A stretch of 38,058 nucleotides of DNA from a virus. Below are positions 9,061-16,810 of the stretch, piece after piece (position 1 is the first letter of the stretch; every line of letters begins with the position of its first letter). Location of the stretch: positions 1 to 38,058 of IMG/VR virus record IMGVR_UViG_3300042988_000763. One strand, written 5' to 3'. A model generated the notes under the pieces. The model had not been told where the DNA came from and made no database searches. It saw only the letters and a program-made list of their open reading frames with translations. A program made the position numbers and the translations under genes.

Positions 9061-10290
9061 TCAGGCGGTCTGCGCTACGCGCCGGTACTTCGTGCCGGTG
9101 AACCCGCTCGTCGCGGTGTACCGCACGTTGTTTCCGGTCTTGTCGAAGGGCATCCCATCCGCCCCCAGCGTCTGCCACGCCGCTCCGTCCCAGTACTCGA
9201 AGCCCGACGAGCTGTAGCTGTACAGCGTCTGGAGCCCCGCCGAGAAGCCCGAGTCAGTGGCGATCTCGAGGCGGAAGTGGACTCGCTTGGCCGTCGCGAA
9301 GCTCGACCAGACCAACGGGTCCCCCGGTGCCGCCGCACTCGCATCAGGCGGGCTTACCCAGACTGGCTCCCAAGTGCTCAAGATCTGATCGACGGTGTTG
9401 GCGATGGTGCTGCAGGCGTAAACGGTGCTCGCGGAGTCGATGCAGACGCTTATCGGGCTGTGGCTGGCCCCGAGATTGGCGGTGCCGGTGACCGTCATCA
9501 AGGCAATGGAGATCCGCTCGACGGTGTTGGAGGTGCTGTTGGCGACGTAGAGGACAGCGTCCGTGGAATCGATGCAGACGCCCTGCGGGGTGGCGCCGAC
9601 GCTGGCAGTGCCGGTGACCGTCATGTCCGACAGGCGAATCTGCTCGACGGTGTTGGCGCTGCTATTCGCGACGTAGACGTAAGTGTCGGTGGAGTCGATG
9701 CAGACGTACCGCGGACCGTGGCTGGTTCCGAGGTCGGTCGTACCGGTGACCGTCATGTCGGACAGGCGGATCTGCTCGACGGTGTTGGCGGTGTAGTTGG
9801 CCACGTAGACGTAGGTGTCGGTGGAGTCGATGCAGACGTCATTCGGTCCATGGCTGGCCCCGAGATTGGCGGTGCCGGTGACCGTCATCGAGGCGACGGA
9901 GATCCGCTCGACGGTGTCGGCAGATGTGTTGGCGACGTAGACGTAGGTGTCCGTGGAGTCGATGCAGATGCCCCTCGGGAAATGGATGACACCGAGATTG
10001 GCGGTGCCGGTGACCGTCATGTCGGACAGGCGGATCTGATCGACGGTGTTGTCGGAGTAGTTGGTCACGTAGACGTAGGTGTCGGCAGAGTCGATACAGA
10101 CGCCATACGCGCCATGGTTGGCGCCGACGCTGGCAGTGCCGGTGACCGTCATGTCCGACAGGCGAATCTGCTCGACGGTGTTGGCGACGTTGTTGGCGAC
10201 GTAGACGTAGGTCTCCGTGGAGTCGATGCAGACGTCAACCGGCGTATGGCTGGCGCCGAGGCTGGCGGTGCCGGTGACGGTCATCGCCAT
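9061..10290 (-). CDS. Seven-repeat beta-propeller tail/adhesin protein
   Basis: 409 residues. Residues 3 to about 308 hold seven tandem repeats of 42-44 residues, each starting MTVTGTA and containing VCIDSTDTYVYVAN and NTVEQIRLSD. This is the YVTN/YncE-type propeller blade pattern, and seven blades make one closed propeller. Repeats 1-5 are close to exact; 6 and 7 diverge slightly. The last 100 residues (from TWEPVWVSPPDAS) form a separate beta domain with a W-DG-AWQTL pattern common in phage tail proteins. Likely a virion surface-binding or enzyme-like cap protein. The 132-base DNA repeats invite recombination. Confidence 0.8.
   Translation of the reverse strand: MAMTVTGTASLGASHTPVDVCIDSTETYVYVANNVANTVEQIRLSDMTVTGTASVGANHGAYGVCIDSADTYVYVTNYSDNTVDQIRLSDMTVTGTANLGVIHFPRGICIDSTDTYVYVANTSADTVERISVASMTVTGTANLGASHGPNDVCIDSTDTYVYVANYTANTVEQIRLSDMTVTGTTDLGTSHGPRYVCIDSTDTYVYVANSSANTVEQIRLSDMTVTGTASVGATPQGVCIDSTDAVLYVANSTSNTVERISIALMTVTGTANLGASHSPISVCIDSASTVYACSTIANTVDQILSTWEPVWVSPPDASAAAPGDPLVWSSFATAKRVHFRLEIATDSGFSAGLQTLYSYSSSGFEYWDGAAWQTLGADGMPFDKTGNNVRYTATSGFTGTKYRRVAQTA
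9390..10290 (-). repeat. Seven tandem ~132-bp repeats encoding propeller blades
   Basis: The DNA reading ATGACGGTCACCGGCAC (or a close variant) followed by a GACTCCAC-GA-AC-TACGTCTACGT core recurs seven times at 126-132-base spacing. All copies keep the reading frame. Similarity at DNA level between repeats 1-5 is high, which fits recent duplication or gene conversion rather than an ancient propeller. Confidence 0.85.
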
Positions 10291-10312
10291 GGCTGAACCT
10301 CCGCCGTAGGCA

Positions 10313-10606
10313 TTACGACCAGTACGCCTCTGTCACCATCGCGTCCCAAACCGACGCGGCAGCCGTCTTGAGGTCGGCGTCGGTCGATGCGGTGGTCAAG
10401 TCCAGCTCCGCCAAGCGGGCCGCGAACACGGCCACCCAGTCGGCCGTGTGGGCGACGACGACCTTCGCGAGCAGGAGGCGGTCAGCATGGTTGGCGGTGC
10501 CGGGATCCTCGTTGATGATGTCCCGCCCGCACTCGCGGATCGCCATGAACACCCGTCCCATGAAGTCGGGATCGACCGAGGTCGCGTAGTCGGTGGCGTA
10601 GGTCAT
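10313..10606 (-). CDS. Hypothetical protein, tail cluster
   Basis: 97 residues from ATG at 10606, chosen because GAGGAGCTGAG lies just before it on the minus strand; an upstream in-frame codon at 10630 would lack this site. Mostly alpha-helical (KVVVAHTADWVAVFAARLAEL), with no recognised domain. It is the first gene after a hairpin-rich gap, so it may lead a separate sub-operon with the propeller and fibre genes. Confidence 0.7.
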   Translation of the reverse strand: MTYATDYATSVDPDFMGRVFMAIRECGRDIINEDPGTANHADRLLLAKVVVAHTADWVAVFAARLAELDLTTASTDADLKTAAASVWDAMVTEAYWS

Positions 10607-10742
10607 CTCAGCTCCTCGCAGACACAGCAAAGCCCGGGTCCGTAGACCCGGGCCTGGTGTATTCCATCTTCACCTGATCGGCCATGGGATTGGCCCTTCA
10701 ACGAAGCCCCATGGGATTGGGGCCGGCCTGCCCGTTAGGGCA
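10607..10742 (-). other. Structured intergenic region with four hairpins
   Basis: In 136 bases without a gene there are four short hairpins: TGCCC-GTTA-GGGCA at 10729-10742, CCCCA-TGGGAT-TGGGG at 10707-10722, GGCCA-TGGGAT-TGGCC at 10680-10695, and GCCCGGGTC-CGTA-GACCCGGGC at 10632-10653. The middle two share the same six-base loop on different stems. The row starts right after the stop of the upstream gene and ends before a strong ribosome site, which fits termination, attenuation or mRNA processing between glycan and tail genes. Confidence 0.7.
10632..10653 (-). terminator. Probable intrinsic terminator or attenuator hairpin
   Basis: Perfect 9-bp G/C stem with a four-base loop. Read on the minus strand it is followed by TTTGCTGTG, a short and weak U-tract. 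It lies between the glycan cassette and the tail genes. The weak tract means partial termination or RNA stabilisation is as likely as full termination. Confidence 0.55.
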
Positions 10743-11183
10743 TCAGCCTCCGAGCATCCGGGAAGCGATGACTTCCACGTCGTCTCCCCCACAGACTAGA
10801 CCATTTGGCAAGATCCACAAGCGTGTCATCTCACCGTCGCGGCCCTTCTTGCCGATCCCGACCGCAATCACCTCGCTGCCGGCCATCAGGTTGCCGATGT
10901 GGCGCTTGGTGAAGTAGGGCTGCTCGCCCTCCTCGACGACCATCGCGAACAGGGGCTGTCCGTTCGCCTTCATGTTCAGCCACCAGGTGGACGGCATCCG
11001 CATCGCATCGTGGTTGCGGGCAACCCAGCCAGGCTCGTCGAGGTCGATCCCGATGTTGCCGCCCGCCTGGTTGCGGGGCTCGATCACCAGGAAGAACGGG
11101 AAGTCTCCCTCCCAGCCATGGGTCTCGATCGTCTCGACGCTGCGCTCGCCGATGACCTCTGCCTGGCCCTCGATGATCTCCAT
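10743..11183 (-). CDS. Hypothetical protein at end of glycan cassette
   Basis: 146 residues from ATG at 11183; a GTG three bases earlier is equally possible. The TGA of the upstream glycosyltransferase overlaps either start. The sequence looks like a compact alpha/beta protein (GDFPFFLVIEPRNQAGGNIG, WILPNGLVCGGDD). No domain recognised. Translational coupling suggests it acts with the glycosyltransferase, or it may be a small virion protein. It is the last gene before the four-hairpin gap. Confidence 0.7.
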   Translation of the reverse strand: MEIIEGQAEVIGERSVETIETHGWEGDFPFFLVIEPRNQAGGNIGIDLDEPGWVARNHDAMRMPSTWWLNMKANGQPLFAMVVEEGEQPYFTKRHIGNLMAGSEVIAVGIGKKGRDGEMTRLWILPNGLVCGGDDVEVIASRMLGG

Positions 11184-12058
11184 CACCAGGTGACTCCCAG
11201 CTTCTGCCGGGCATCTGCCGGCGTGATGGCGGTCTTACCCACGGACTTGAGCTGCTCCTCGCGGAACACCTGCTCGTCGGGGTGGCGGAAGGCGATCTCC
11301 CGGAAGAAGTTCTCCTCGGTGATGATCGTGTTCCCACTGTGGCCGATCTTCACGCCCGTGTCCACGAAGATCTTCGCACCCGCTGCCTTGGCCTCGCGGC
11401 AGAACAGGAAGTCCTCGCCGTATTCACCCTCCCAGCGGAAGAAGGGCGGAGGGCGGACGCCCATCCGGTGGTCGAGGTCCGGGAAGCCCTCGCCCGTGTT
11501 CTTGCGCAGGATCATGTCGAACACGCGCTTGTGGATCAGCGAGAAGGCCATGCCCGTGGCGTCGACCTCCACGGCGGCATCCTCGGGCCAGTCCTCGATG
11601 AACGTGTATCCGTGCTCGGCGTTCGCCGCCATGACGTACATCGTGGGCTGGTAGGGGGCCATGCGCTGGAAGCAGAGACCACCGACCATGTCCAGGTCGA
11701 ACTTCTGCTGGGTCTCGATGAGCTTCTTCACGGCGTCCGGCTGGAACACCATGTCGGAGTCGATGAACAGGATCCAGTCGCCGTCCATCTTCTGGATGCA
11801 CTCGTTGCGCTGGTGGACGAGCACGTTGCCCTGGATGATGAAGCGCATCGTGTACTCGCCAGGGCCGAGGTAGCTGCGGTCGTCCATGAGCCAGGAGATG
11901 GTCGTCTGGGCCGCGACCATGTCGCGGGTGACCATGGCGATGGTGCCGACGCACTTCTGGGCCACGGCGGGGTTCTCGTGGATCTCGAGAACCCCCATCT
12001 CCGTGCCGTCGATCTTCCCGACCCGCCTTGGCTTGCGGGCCTTAGGTGTCTCGATCAT
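11183..12058 (-). CDS. GT-A family glycosyltransferase (GT2-like)
   Basis: 291 residues. FIDSDMVFQPDA around 98-109 has the DSD metal and nucleotide-sugar motif at 100-102. GEYGEDFLFCREAKAAGAKI at 211-230 is the second signature: ED as probable base, then the helix seen in GT2 enzymes, followed by GVKIGHSG. Start ATG at 12058 sits three bases after the stop of the upstream gene. Probably adds a sugar to a virion or cell-surface acceptor. Sugar and acceptor are unknown. Confidence 0.8.
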   Translation of the reverse strand: MIETPKARKPRRVGKIDGTEMGVLEIHENPAVAQKCVGTIAMVTRDMVAAQTTISWLMDDRSYLGPGEYTMRFIIQGNVLVHQRNECIQKMDGDWILFIDSDMVFQPDAVKKLIETQQKFDLDMVGGLCFQRMAPYQPTMYVMAANAEHGYTFIEDWPEDAAVEVDATGMAFSLIHKRVFDMILRKNTGEGFPDLDHRMGVRPPPFFRWEGEYGEDFLFCREAKAAGAKIFVDTGVKIGHSGNTIITEENFFREIAFRHPDEQVFREEQLKSVGKTAITPADARQKLGVTW

Positions 12059-12061
12059 GGT

Positions 12062-12400
12062 CTAGGAGACGACGACGGTTGCGGCGTCCAGGATCGCAAT
12101 CTCATTCGTGGGATCGGTCACGTCGTAGAGCTGCACCGTGTAGGTGCCGGACGACGGGAAGATGTACCCGTTGAACTGGAACTCGCCCGCCGGGCTGGTG
12201 CCGAAGACCTGGGTCCGACCGACCTCGACGCCGCCGACCACCATGGTCATGACGAAACGGTGCTCGGGCTCGGTGGGATAGATCGCGGCGTTGAACTCGC
12301 TGACATCGTTGGCCTCGGTGCCCGCGATGGCGAACGTGCAGACGGTCTTCTTGGAGACGATGCTCCCCGACGCCGGGGTGACGGTGATGGCTGCGGCCAT
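12062..12400 (-). CDS. Ig-like beta-sandwich protein, probable virion component
   Basis: 112 residues from ATG at 12400, with GGAG 11 bases upstream; a GTG at 12412 would place the ribosome site against the codon. The sequence is all-beta with an Ig-like pattern: ITVTPASGSIVSKKTVCTFAIAG early and SSGTYTVQLYDVTDP late. Such small Ig domains are common as phage capsid or tail decorations. It sits between two glycosyltransferase genes, so it could be the glycosylated protein (inference). Confidence 0.65.
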   Translation of the reverse strand: MAAAITVTPASGSIVSKKTVCTFAIAGTEANDVSEFNAAIYPTEPEHRFVMTMVVGGVEVGRTQVFGTSPAGEFQFNGYIFPSSGTYTVQLYDVTDPTNEIAILDAATVVVS

Positions 12401-12402
12401 GG

Positions 12403-13227
12403 CTAGGTCCACTCCTTCTCGATGCGGAAGTCGCTTCGACTGTACGGGATGGCGACCTGGTCTGAAAGGACCAACGCGCCGGGGTCAGAGGGCCGCCGGT
12501 AGGGGCAGGTCTCACAGATCGCGAACACCTGCCCGTTCACCGTCACGGTCCGGAGCTGGTGACTGCCCTCGACGTTGGTCACCGGCTCCGAGTGGTAGAG
12601 ATCCTCTTCCGGGTGCCAGGCGAACGGGGGCTCGTGGACGAACGTCCGGTTGCTCCCTTTCGACAGGCGCCGGCCGAGGTGCTGGTCCTCGCTCCCGTGG
12701 AAGCCGAGAAACCCGAGATCGAACCCGCCGACCTTCCAGAAGAGGTCACGGCGGATGCCCAGCAGGCCCGCGTAGCTGCTCTGCCACCCGTGCCAATCGT
12801 TGACGTAGGCCTCCCGGCTCCTTCCCTCCCCGGGGGGCTTGTCGAGGAGGGCGCTGAGATCGTTCTGCTCGCGGAGCGGAGTGAAGTCAAGGAACCTGTG
12901 ATGGCCCCAGCAGAAGCCATCCCGCCCCACGATCTCCACCGTCTTCTCGAGCATCTGCCGGGGGGCGATCAGGTCGTCGTCGAGGAAGACCAGGATGTCC
13001 GCATCCGAGATGTCGGCCCCGATATTCCTCCTCAATCCAGCATCGCCACGCCCGATGGGCTGGGTGTCGGAGTCGAACGTGACGGTCGCGACACTTGGCC
13101 AATGCGGACGCTGCTCGTTGCCCACCGCCCAGATGTTGTCCGGCACGAGCGTCCCCAGCGAGAGGCTCATCACCAGGTCGATGATCGACGGCCTCGTGGT
13201 CGGGACGATGACATCAACGCTGGGCAC
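12403..13227 (-). CDS. GT-A family glycosyltransferase (GT2-like)
   Basis: 274 residues. N-terminal strand VDVIVPTTRP, DDD motif in FLDDDLIAP at 81-89, and the acceptor-side signature GFDLGFLGFHGSEDQHLGRR around 168-187 with the catalytic-type ED. These are hallmarks of GT2. The C-terminus has a CETC pair near residue 240 that is not part of the usual fold. The gene overlaps the next upstream glycosyltransferase by 14 bases, so the enzymes are made together and may act in sequence on one glycan. Confidence 0.85.
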   Translation of the reverse strand: MPSVDVIVPTTRPSIIDLVMSLSLGTLVPDNIWAVGNEQRPHWPSVATVTFDSDTQPIGRGDAGLRRNIGADISDADILVFLDDDLIAPRQMLEKTVEIVGRDGFCWGHHRFLDFTPLREQNDLSALLDKPPGEGRSREAYVNDWHGWQSSYAGLLGIRRDLFWKVGGFDLGFLGFHGSEDQHLGRRLSKGSNRTFVHEPPFAWHPEEDLYHSEPVTNVEGSHQLRTVTVNGQVFAICETCPYRRPSDPGALVLSDQVAIPYSRSDFRIEKEWT

Positions 13228-13879
13228 GGATCACCGCCGCCCTGCGGTCGAACCGCTCCGCGTCCTCTGCCCAGGGGTGCATGGCGTTGATGTAGGTGTC
13301 GTCCCAGGGCAGGGCGTTGTCAGACCGGAACAACGGATGCAGGTGTTCCACGATCGAGTCCGGGGCCCGGGCGAACTCGTCTGCCACCTGGGCGGTGAAG
13401 AACATCTCGTTGTCGGCGAAGTTGTGTCCGTAGCCCGGATGGAACGCGAGACCCGGGGCGTCGAACACGGCCCTCTCGAGCCAGGAGCGGTGGATCACGG
13501 CCTGGGTCCCACTGGCGTTGTGGAGGTCGTTGACGACCACGCAGCGAGGCCCGGTGTCCATGACCCGGAGTGCGGCAGTGAGCCAGCCCTTGTGGTGGCG
13601 CACGTCATCGGATCCGAAGAAGATCGTCTGGGCGTCATCGATATGCTCGATGAGCTTGTTCATCCGGGTGACGTACCGCTTGTCCTTGTCCTTCTCGTCG
13701 TCAAGGAACCACTCGCCCAGCTCATCGAGGATCAGCTTGCTCTTCTCGTCCCCGACACAGAACAGGATGAAGTGCTCCTCGGGGGTGTTGGCGTGGATGT
13801 TGCTGACCATGTCACGCAGGTTCTGCGGCCTGTTCAGGGACGGAACGAGGATCGCGCAGGGCAGCAAGTCAGAGATCAC
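13214..13879 (-). CDS. GT-A family glycosyltransferase
   Basis: 221 residues from GTG at 13879, preceded by GGAGACGTTCC as ribosome site; extending to 13957 would add 26 residues that overlap the epimerase in another frame. N-terminus AILVPSLNRPQNL is a GT2-like first strand. FFGSDDV has SDD at 90-92 in place of the usual DxD. Later GHNFADNEMFFTAQ matches the second acidic motif. Some phage enzymes of this type are degenerate, so activity is likely but not certain. Confidence 0.75.
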   Translation of the reverse strand: MISDLLPCAILVPSLNRPQNLRDMVSNIHANTPEEHFILFCVGDEKSKLILDELGEWFLDDEKDKDKRYVTRMNKLIEHIDDAQTIFFGSDDVRHHKGWLTAALRVMDTGPRCVVVNDLHNASGTQAVIHRSWLERAVFDAPGLAFHPGYGHNFADNEMFFTAQVADEFARAPDSIVEHLHPLFRSDNALPWDDTYINAMHPWAEDAERFDRRAAVIRAQR

Positions 13880-14666
13880 GGAACGTCTCCGACTCTGGCC
13901 AGAAGATGGTTGGCTCCCAGCCGGGGACATCGTTGTGCCCAACGTATCCCCTGGCATCCCCGTACCGCTCCCGGCCGTGTGTGTACTCGAGCCCGAGGTA
14001 GGTCACGATCTCGTTGACGGTCACGACATTGGCCGACCCCCCGCCCACGTCCCAGACCTGGTGCGAGTAAAGCCTGGGCGCCTGCATCTGGAGCATCAGC
14101 AGGTTGACGTAATCCGAGACGTGCAACAGGTCGCGGACCTGGAGGCCGTCACCGTTGACGACCACCTCGAGCCCCTCGCGCTTCGCCTTGAGGAACCAGG
14201 CGATCCAGCCCGACTCCAGCGATCCCTCCTGGCCTGGACCGTAGATCGTCCCCGGGCGGTTGATGACCAGCGGGAACTCGAAGCTGCGTGACATTTCGAG
14301 GGCCCACGTCTCGACCATCTGCTTGGCCGCGCCGTAGGGCGTCATCCCGTCGCGGGCCTTCACCGACGAGGTGAGCAGCATCGGGATCGACAGGCTCGCG
14401 GCGACCTGCGTGACGGTGACCGCCGAGGTCACGGTGTCCATGAACGTCTCCATCGGACGGTGGAGACTGCCCAACGTCGAGCAGGATCCGGCCAGGTGGA
14501 TGATGAGATCCGGCTCCGCAACGACCAGACGGTTCAGCCACCCCGCCTTGGACAGGTCCTGGCCCGTCTTCTTGTCAGCTTCGATGACCTCGATCCCGCG
14601 ATCTCGCAGCGCCTTGACGGTGTGCCGTCCGACGAACCCGTCGGAGCCGGTGACCAGAACCTTCAT
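13869..14666 (-). CDS. NAD(P)-dependent SDR epimerase/dehydratase
   Basis: 265 residues from ATG at 14666, which has a GAGGA site and overlaps the methyltransferase stop as ATGA. The same frame stays open to 15110, but that extra part is Arg/Pro-rich and overlaps a real gene. Rossmann motif VTGSDGFVGRH at 5-15, catalytic Y111-x3-K115 in TPYGAAK, then NRPGTIYGPG. This is an extended SDR acting on nucleotide sugars such as an epimerase, reductase or dehydratase. The exact substrate cannot be told. It probably supplies a modified sugar to the neighbouring transferases. Confidence 0.85.
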   Translation of the reverse strand: MKVLVTGSDGFVGRHTVKALRDRGIEVIEADKKTGQDLSKAGWLNRLVVAEPDLIIHLAGSCSTLGSLHRPMETFMDTVTSAVTVTQVAASLSIPMLLTSSVKARDGMTPYGAAKQMVETWALEMSRSFEFPLVINRPGTIYGPGQEGSLESGWIAWFLKAKREGLEVVVNGDGLQVRDLLHVSDYVNLLMLQMQAPRLYSHQVWDVGGGSANVVTVNEIVTYLGLEYTHGRERYGDARGYVGHNDVPGWEPTIFWPESETFRDL

Positions 14667-15310
14667 CGCTTCCTCATCCAGAAGCTCCCGGGCCACCTTG
14701 ATGGCGTGTACGACGCGAACGCCTTCGCCAGCAGCTCCGGGGACGATTGCTGCACCTGGTGGCTCGACCAGAGCACCTCCCATTGTCCGGTATCGAGGAG
14801 GGCCTGGAGGTGCTCCTGCTCGTCGTATGCCCGGTCGGACCATGTCTGCGGATATGGATCCGGGAGGAAGATGTCGTGGGCGTGGACGATGACCCCCGGC
14901 CGGAGTGAGGGCAGGATCTCGTGGTACAGGATGTCCACGTCGTTCCCTGGTGCCCACTTGTGGCTGGAGTCGATGAACAGGATGTCGCCGTCGACGAGCC
15001 AGTCGAACAGCTCGCGGGGTGCATCCTCGAGGCGCACGCAGCGATGCTCGACCACCGGGTCGAGGACGGCACGGGGGTAGGGATCGATGGCGATGAGCGT
15101 GCAACCCCACCCGTCCCGCAGGTTGGATCGCATGGCCGAAAGCGCGATGGATGTCGAGAACCCCGAGCCGACCTCGATGATCCTGCCCGGGTGGAACTTC
15201 ACGACCATCGTGTACAGGATCTCGGCGTCGACCGATCCGAACCAGGTGTTCTCGATGTCGTAGCCGATGGACTTGAAGTCATCGGCCAGCGTCAGGAATG
15301 TCGCCATCAT
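14663..15310 (-). CDS. Class I SAM-dependent methyltransferase
   Basis: 215 residues. Motif I is IIEVGSGFSTS at 44-54, followed by a strand ending in IDPYP. LFIDSSHKWAP at 111-121 and VIVHAHDIFLP at 140-150 match the Methyltransf_24-like group, with an Asp and His pair that often binds metal. Members often methylate sugars or small molecules. Position between two SDR genes supports sugar methylation. Start ATG at 15310 overlaps the stop of the upstream epimerase as ATGA. Confidence 0.8.
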   Translation of the reverse strand: MMATFLTLADDFKSIGYDIENTWFGSVDAEILYTMVVKFHPGRIIEVGSGFSTSIALSAMRSNLRDGWGCTLIAIDPYPRAVLDPVVEHRCVRLEDAPRELFDWLVDGDILFIDSSHKWAPGNDVDILYHEILPSLRPGVIVHAHDIFLPDPYPQTWSDRAYDEQEHLQALLDTGQWEVLWSSHQVQQSSPELLAKAFASYTPSRWPGSFWMRKR

Positions 15311-16218
15311 GGCAAGTAGGAGGCGAAATAGCGCACCGTCTCCACGATGCCATCCTCGAGGCGCAGAAGATCGTCTGCCGTGATGCCGATGGCCCCCAGC
15401 GTCTCGGGATCGCCCAGGACCACCGACCCTGCGTCCTCGCCGGGGCGCATGTCGAGGTGCTCGATCGCCACGGCGATATTCGCCTGGCGGCTGACCTCGA
15501 CCGCCACCAGCCTGGCGATCTCATTGACCGTGGTCTCGCGACCTGTTCCCGCCTCGAGCGTGCCCAGGGGACCGTACTTCTCGGTTCCCTCAAGACCCTC
15601 AACAAGGATCTTCGCCACGTCCTTGACGTAGATCATGTCCATGACCTGGGTGCCGTCACCGTAGATCTCGATCGGCTCACTGGACAGTGCCCGACAGATG
15701 AAACTGGGCATGATCTTGCGGACCTTGGATGGCCCGTAGGGAGCCGACACGCTCTGCCTTGGCCCGTAGGCGTTGAGGGCCCGGACGACGGTCATCCTGC
15801 TGCCCCGGAAGCGGACGTGCATGTCCACGAACCGTTCGACCGTGTTCTTCGTGATCGAGTACGTGTTGTTCATCCAGTAGTTGCCGACGGCGATGTTGAC
15901 CAGCGGCACGTCGTACTGGGCGCAGGCCTCGAGGACGTTCAGCCCCCCCAGGATGTTCGTCTCCGCCGCAGGGCGAGGGTTCCTGACCGTCTCCTGTGTA
16001 CCGAGTACCCCAGCCAGGTGAATGACGCCATCGGCGTGGGCGACGGCCTCGGTGATGGCGGTGGCGTCCCGGATGTCTCCGAGGACGGTGGTGACGCCTG
16101 GCCCTCCGTCACGGTAGCGGGTGTCGAGTGAGGAAACGAGGTATCCACGCCTGACCAGCTCCTCTGTGACGTACCGACCGATGAAACCGTTGCCACCTGT
16201 AACCAGAACCGTCTTCAC
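15307..16218 (-). CDS. NAD-dependent epimerase/dehydratase, UDP-sugar type
   Basis: 303 residues, GTG start at 16218 with GGAGGGAAC just before it. Rossmann motif VTGGNGFIGRY at 6-16, catalytic Y120-x3-K124 in YSITK, RALNAYGPRQ and IYGDGTQVMDMIYVKDVA. These are full-length GalE/RmlB-type features. It forms the first step of a cassette read downstream: epimerase, methyltransferase, second SDR, then transferases. It comes after a hairpin that follows the upstream virion gene, so its expression may be uncoupled from the portal operon. Confidence 0.88.
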   Translation of the reverse strand: MKTVLVTGGNGFIGRYVTEELVRRGYLVSSLDTRYRDGGPGVTTVLGDIRDATAITEAVAHADGVIHLAGVLGTQETVRNPRPAAETNILGGLNVLEACAQYDVPLVNIAVGNYWMNNTYSITKNTVERFVDMHVRFRGSRMTVVRALNAYGPRQSVSAPYGPSKVRKIMPSFICRALSSEPIEIYGDGTQVMDMIYVKDVAKILVEGLEGTEKYGPLGTLEAGTGRETTVNEIARLVAVEVSRQANIAVAIEHLDMRPGEDAGSVVLGDPETLGAIGITADDLLRLEDGIVETVRYFASYLP

Positions 16219-16243
16219 GTTCCCTCCAAGAGGATGAGGAGAC

Positions 16244-16274
16244 GCGGGCCCCTGTCGGGGAGGCAGGGGCCCGC
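16244..16274 (-). terminator. Strong hairpin between virion gene and glycan cassette
   Basis: Perfect 11-bp stem (GCGGGCCCCTG with CAGGGGCCCGC) and a nine-base loop, only nine bases after the stop of the upstream gene on the minus strand. There is no U-tract after it, so it may be a rho-independent terminator of the U-less type common in high-GC hosts, or a barrier protecting the upstream mRNA. Confidence 0.6.
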
Positions 16275-16282
16275 TGGAGAGG

Positions 16283-16774
16283 CTAGGCCTCGTCGTAGGA
16301 GTAGTTGACCGTCTGCTGCGTCCAGTTGCCCGGGCCGGCAGTCGCGGCGACCGCGAGCTGCATGACCAGGTACTTGGTGTACGAGCCGGTCTGGCCGGCG
16401 GTGTACTGGGCGAGGTCCCAGGTCGCCTTGTTGCCCGACGTGTAGGTCGTGGCGACGGCGTTGGCGATCGTCGAGGTGGCCGTGGTGCCGACCTGGTACG
16501 TCACGTAGGCCCCGGTGAAGTACAGCGTGGTGGACGTGTCCACGGTGCTGTTGAACCACACCTTGAAGCTCTGGACGTAGTTGGCCGGGGTCGCGGTGAT
16601 CTTGAGCCGGATCCACTTCTCATAGGAGTTGGTGCCGACCGTGATCGGGTTGGCCTGGCGGTTGGCCAGGGTGTTGGTGGAGTTGTCCGCGCTGATCAGG
16701 TCGATGCCCGTCACGGAGTCCGCGACGGTCGGCCCGGCCCCGGTGGACACGGACAGAACAAGAGTTGCGGCCAT
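16283..16774 (-). CDS. Probable virion structural protein, beta-rich
   Basis: 163 residues, ATG at 16774 with AAGGAG ten bases before it. Composition is Ala/Thr/Ser-rich with regular beta strands (LVLSVSTGAGPTVADSVTGI, WIRLKITATP, VWFNSTVDTSTTLYFTGAYV), typical of capsid decoration or neck proteins. It follows the portal gene and ends at a strong hairpin. No family is recognised. It and the Ig-like gene at 12062-12400 are the two small all-beta proteins beside the glycan genes. Confidence 0.65.
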   Translation of the reverse strand: MAATLVLSVSTGAGPTVADSVTGIDLISADNSTNTLANRQANPITVGTNSYEKWIRLKITATPANYVQSFKVWFNSTVDTSTTLYFTGAYVTYQVGTTATSTIANAVATTYTSGNKATWDLAQYTAGQTGSYTKYLVMQLAVAATAGPGNWTQQTVNYSYDEA

Positions 16775-16810
16775 GTGTGGGGTGCTCCTTGGACTGTAGC
16801 CCTGGGCCGG

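Noticed and set aside
2859-10290. Diversity-generating retroelement target
   Set aside because: There is no reverse transcriptase, template repeat or variable C-terminal lectin domain in the window.
13869-15110. Epimerase frame extended to 413 residues
   Set aside because: The additional 148 residues overlap the methyltransferase and are Arg/Pro-rich. ATG at 14666 has a ribosome site and an ATGA overlap.
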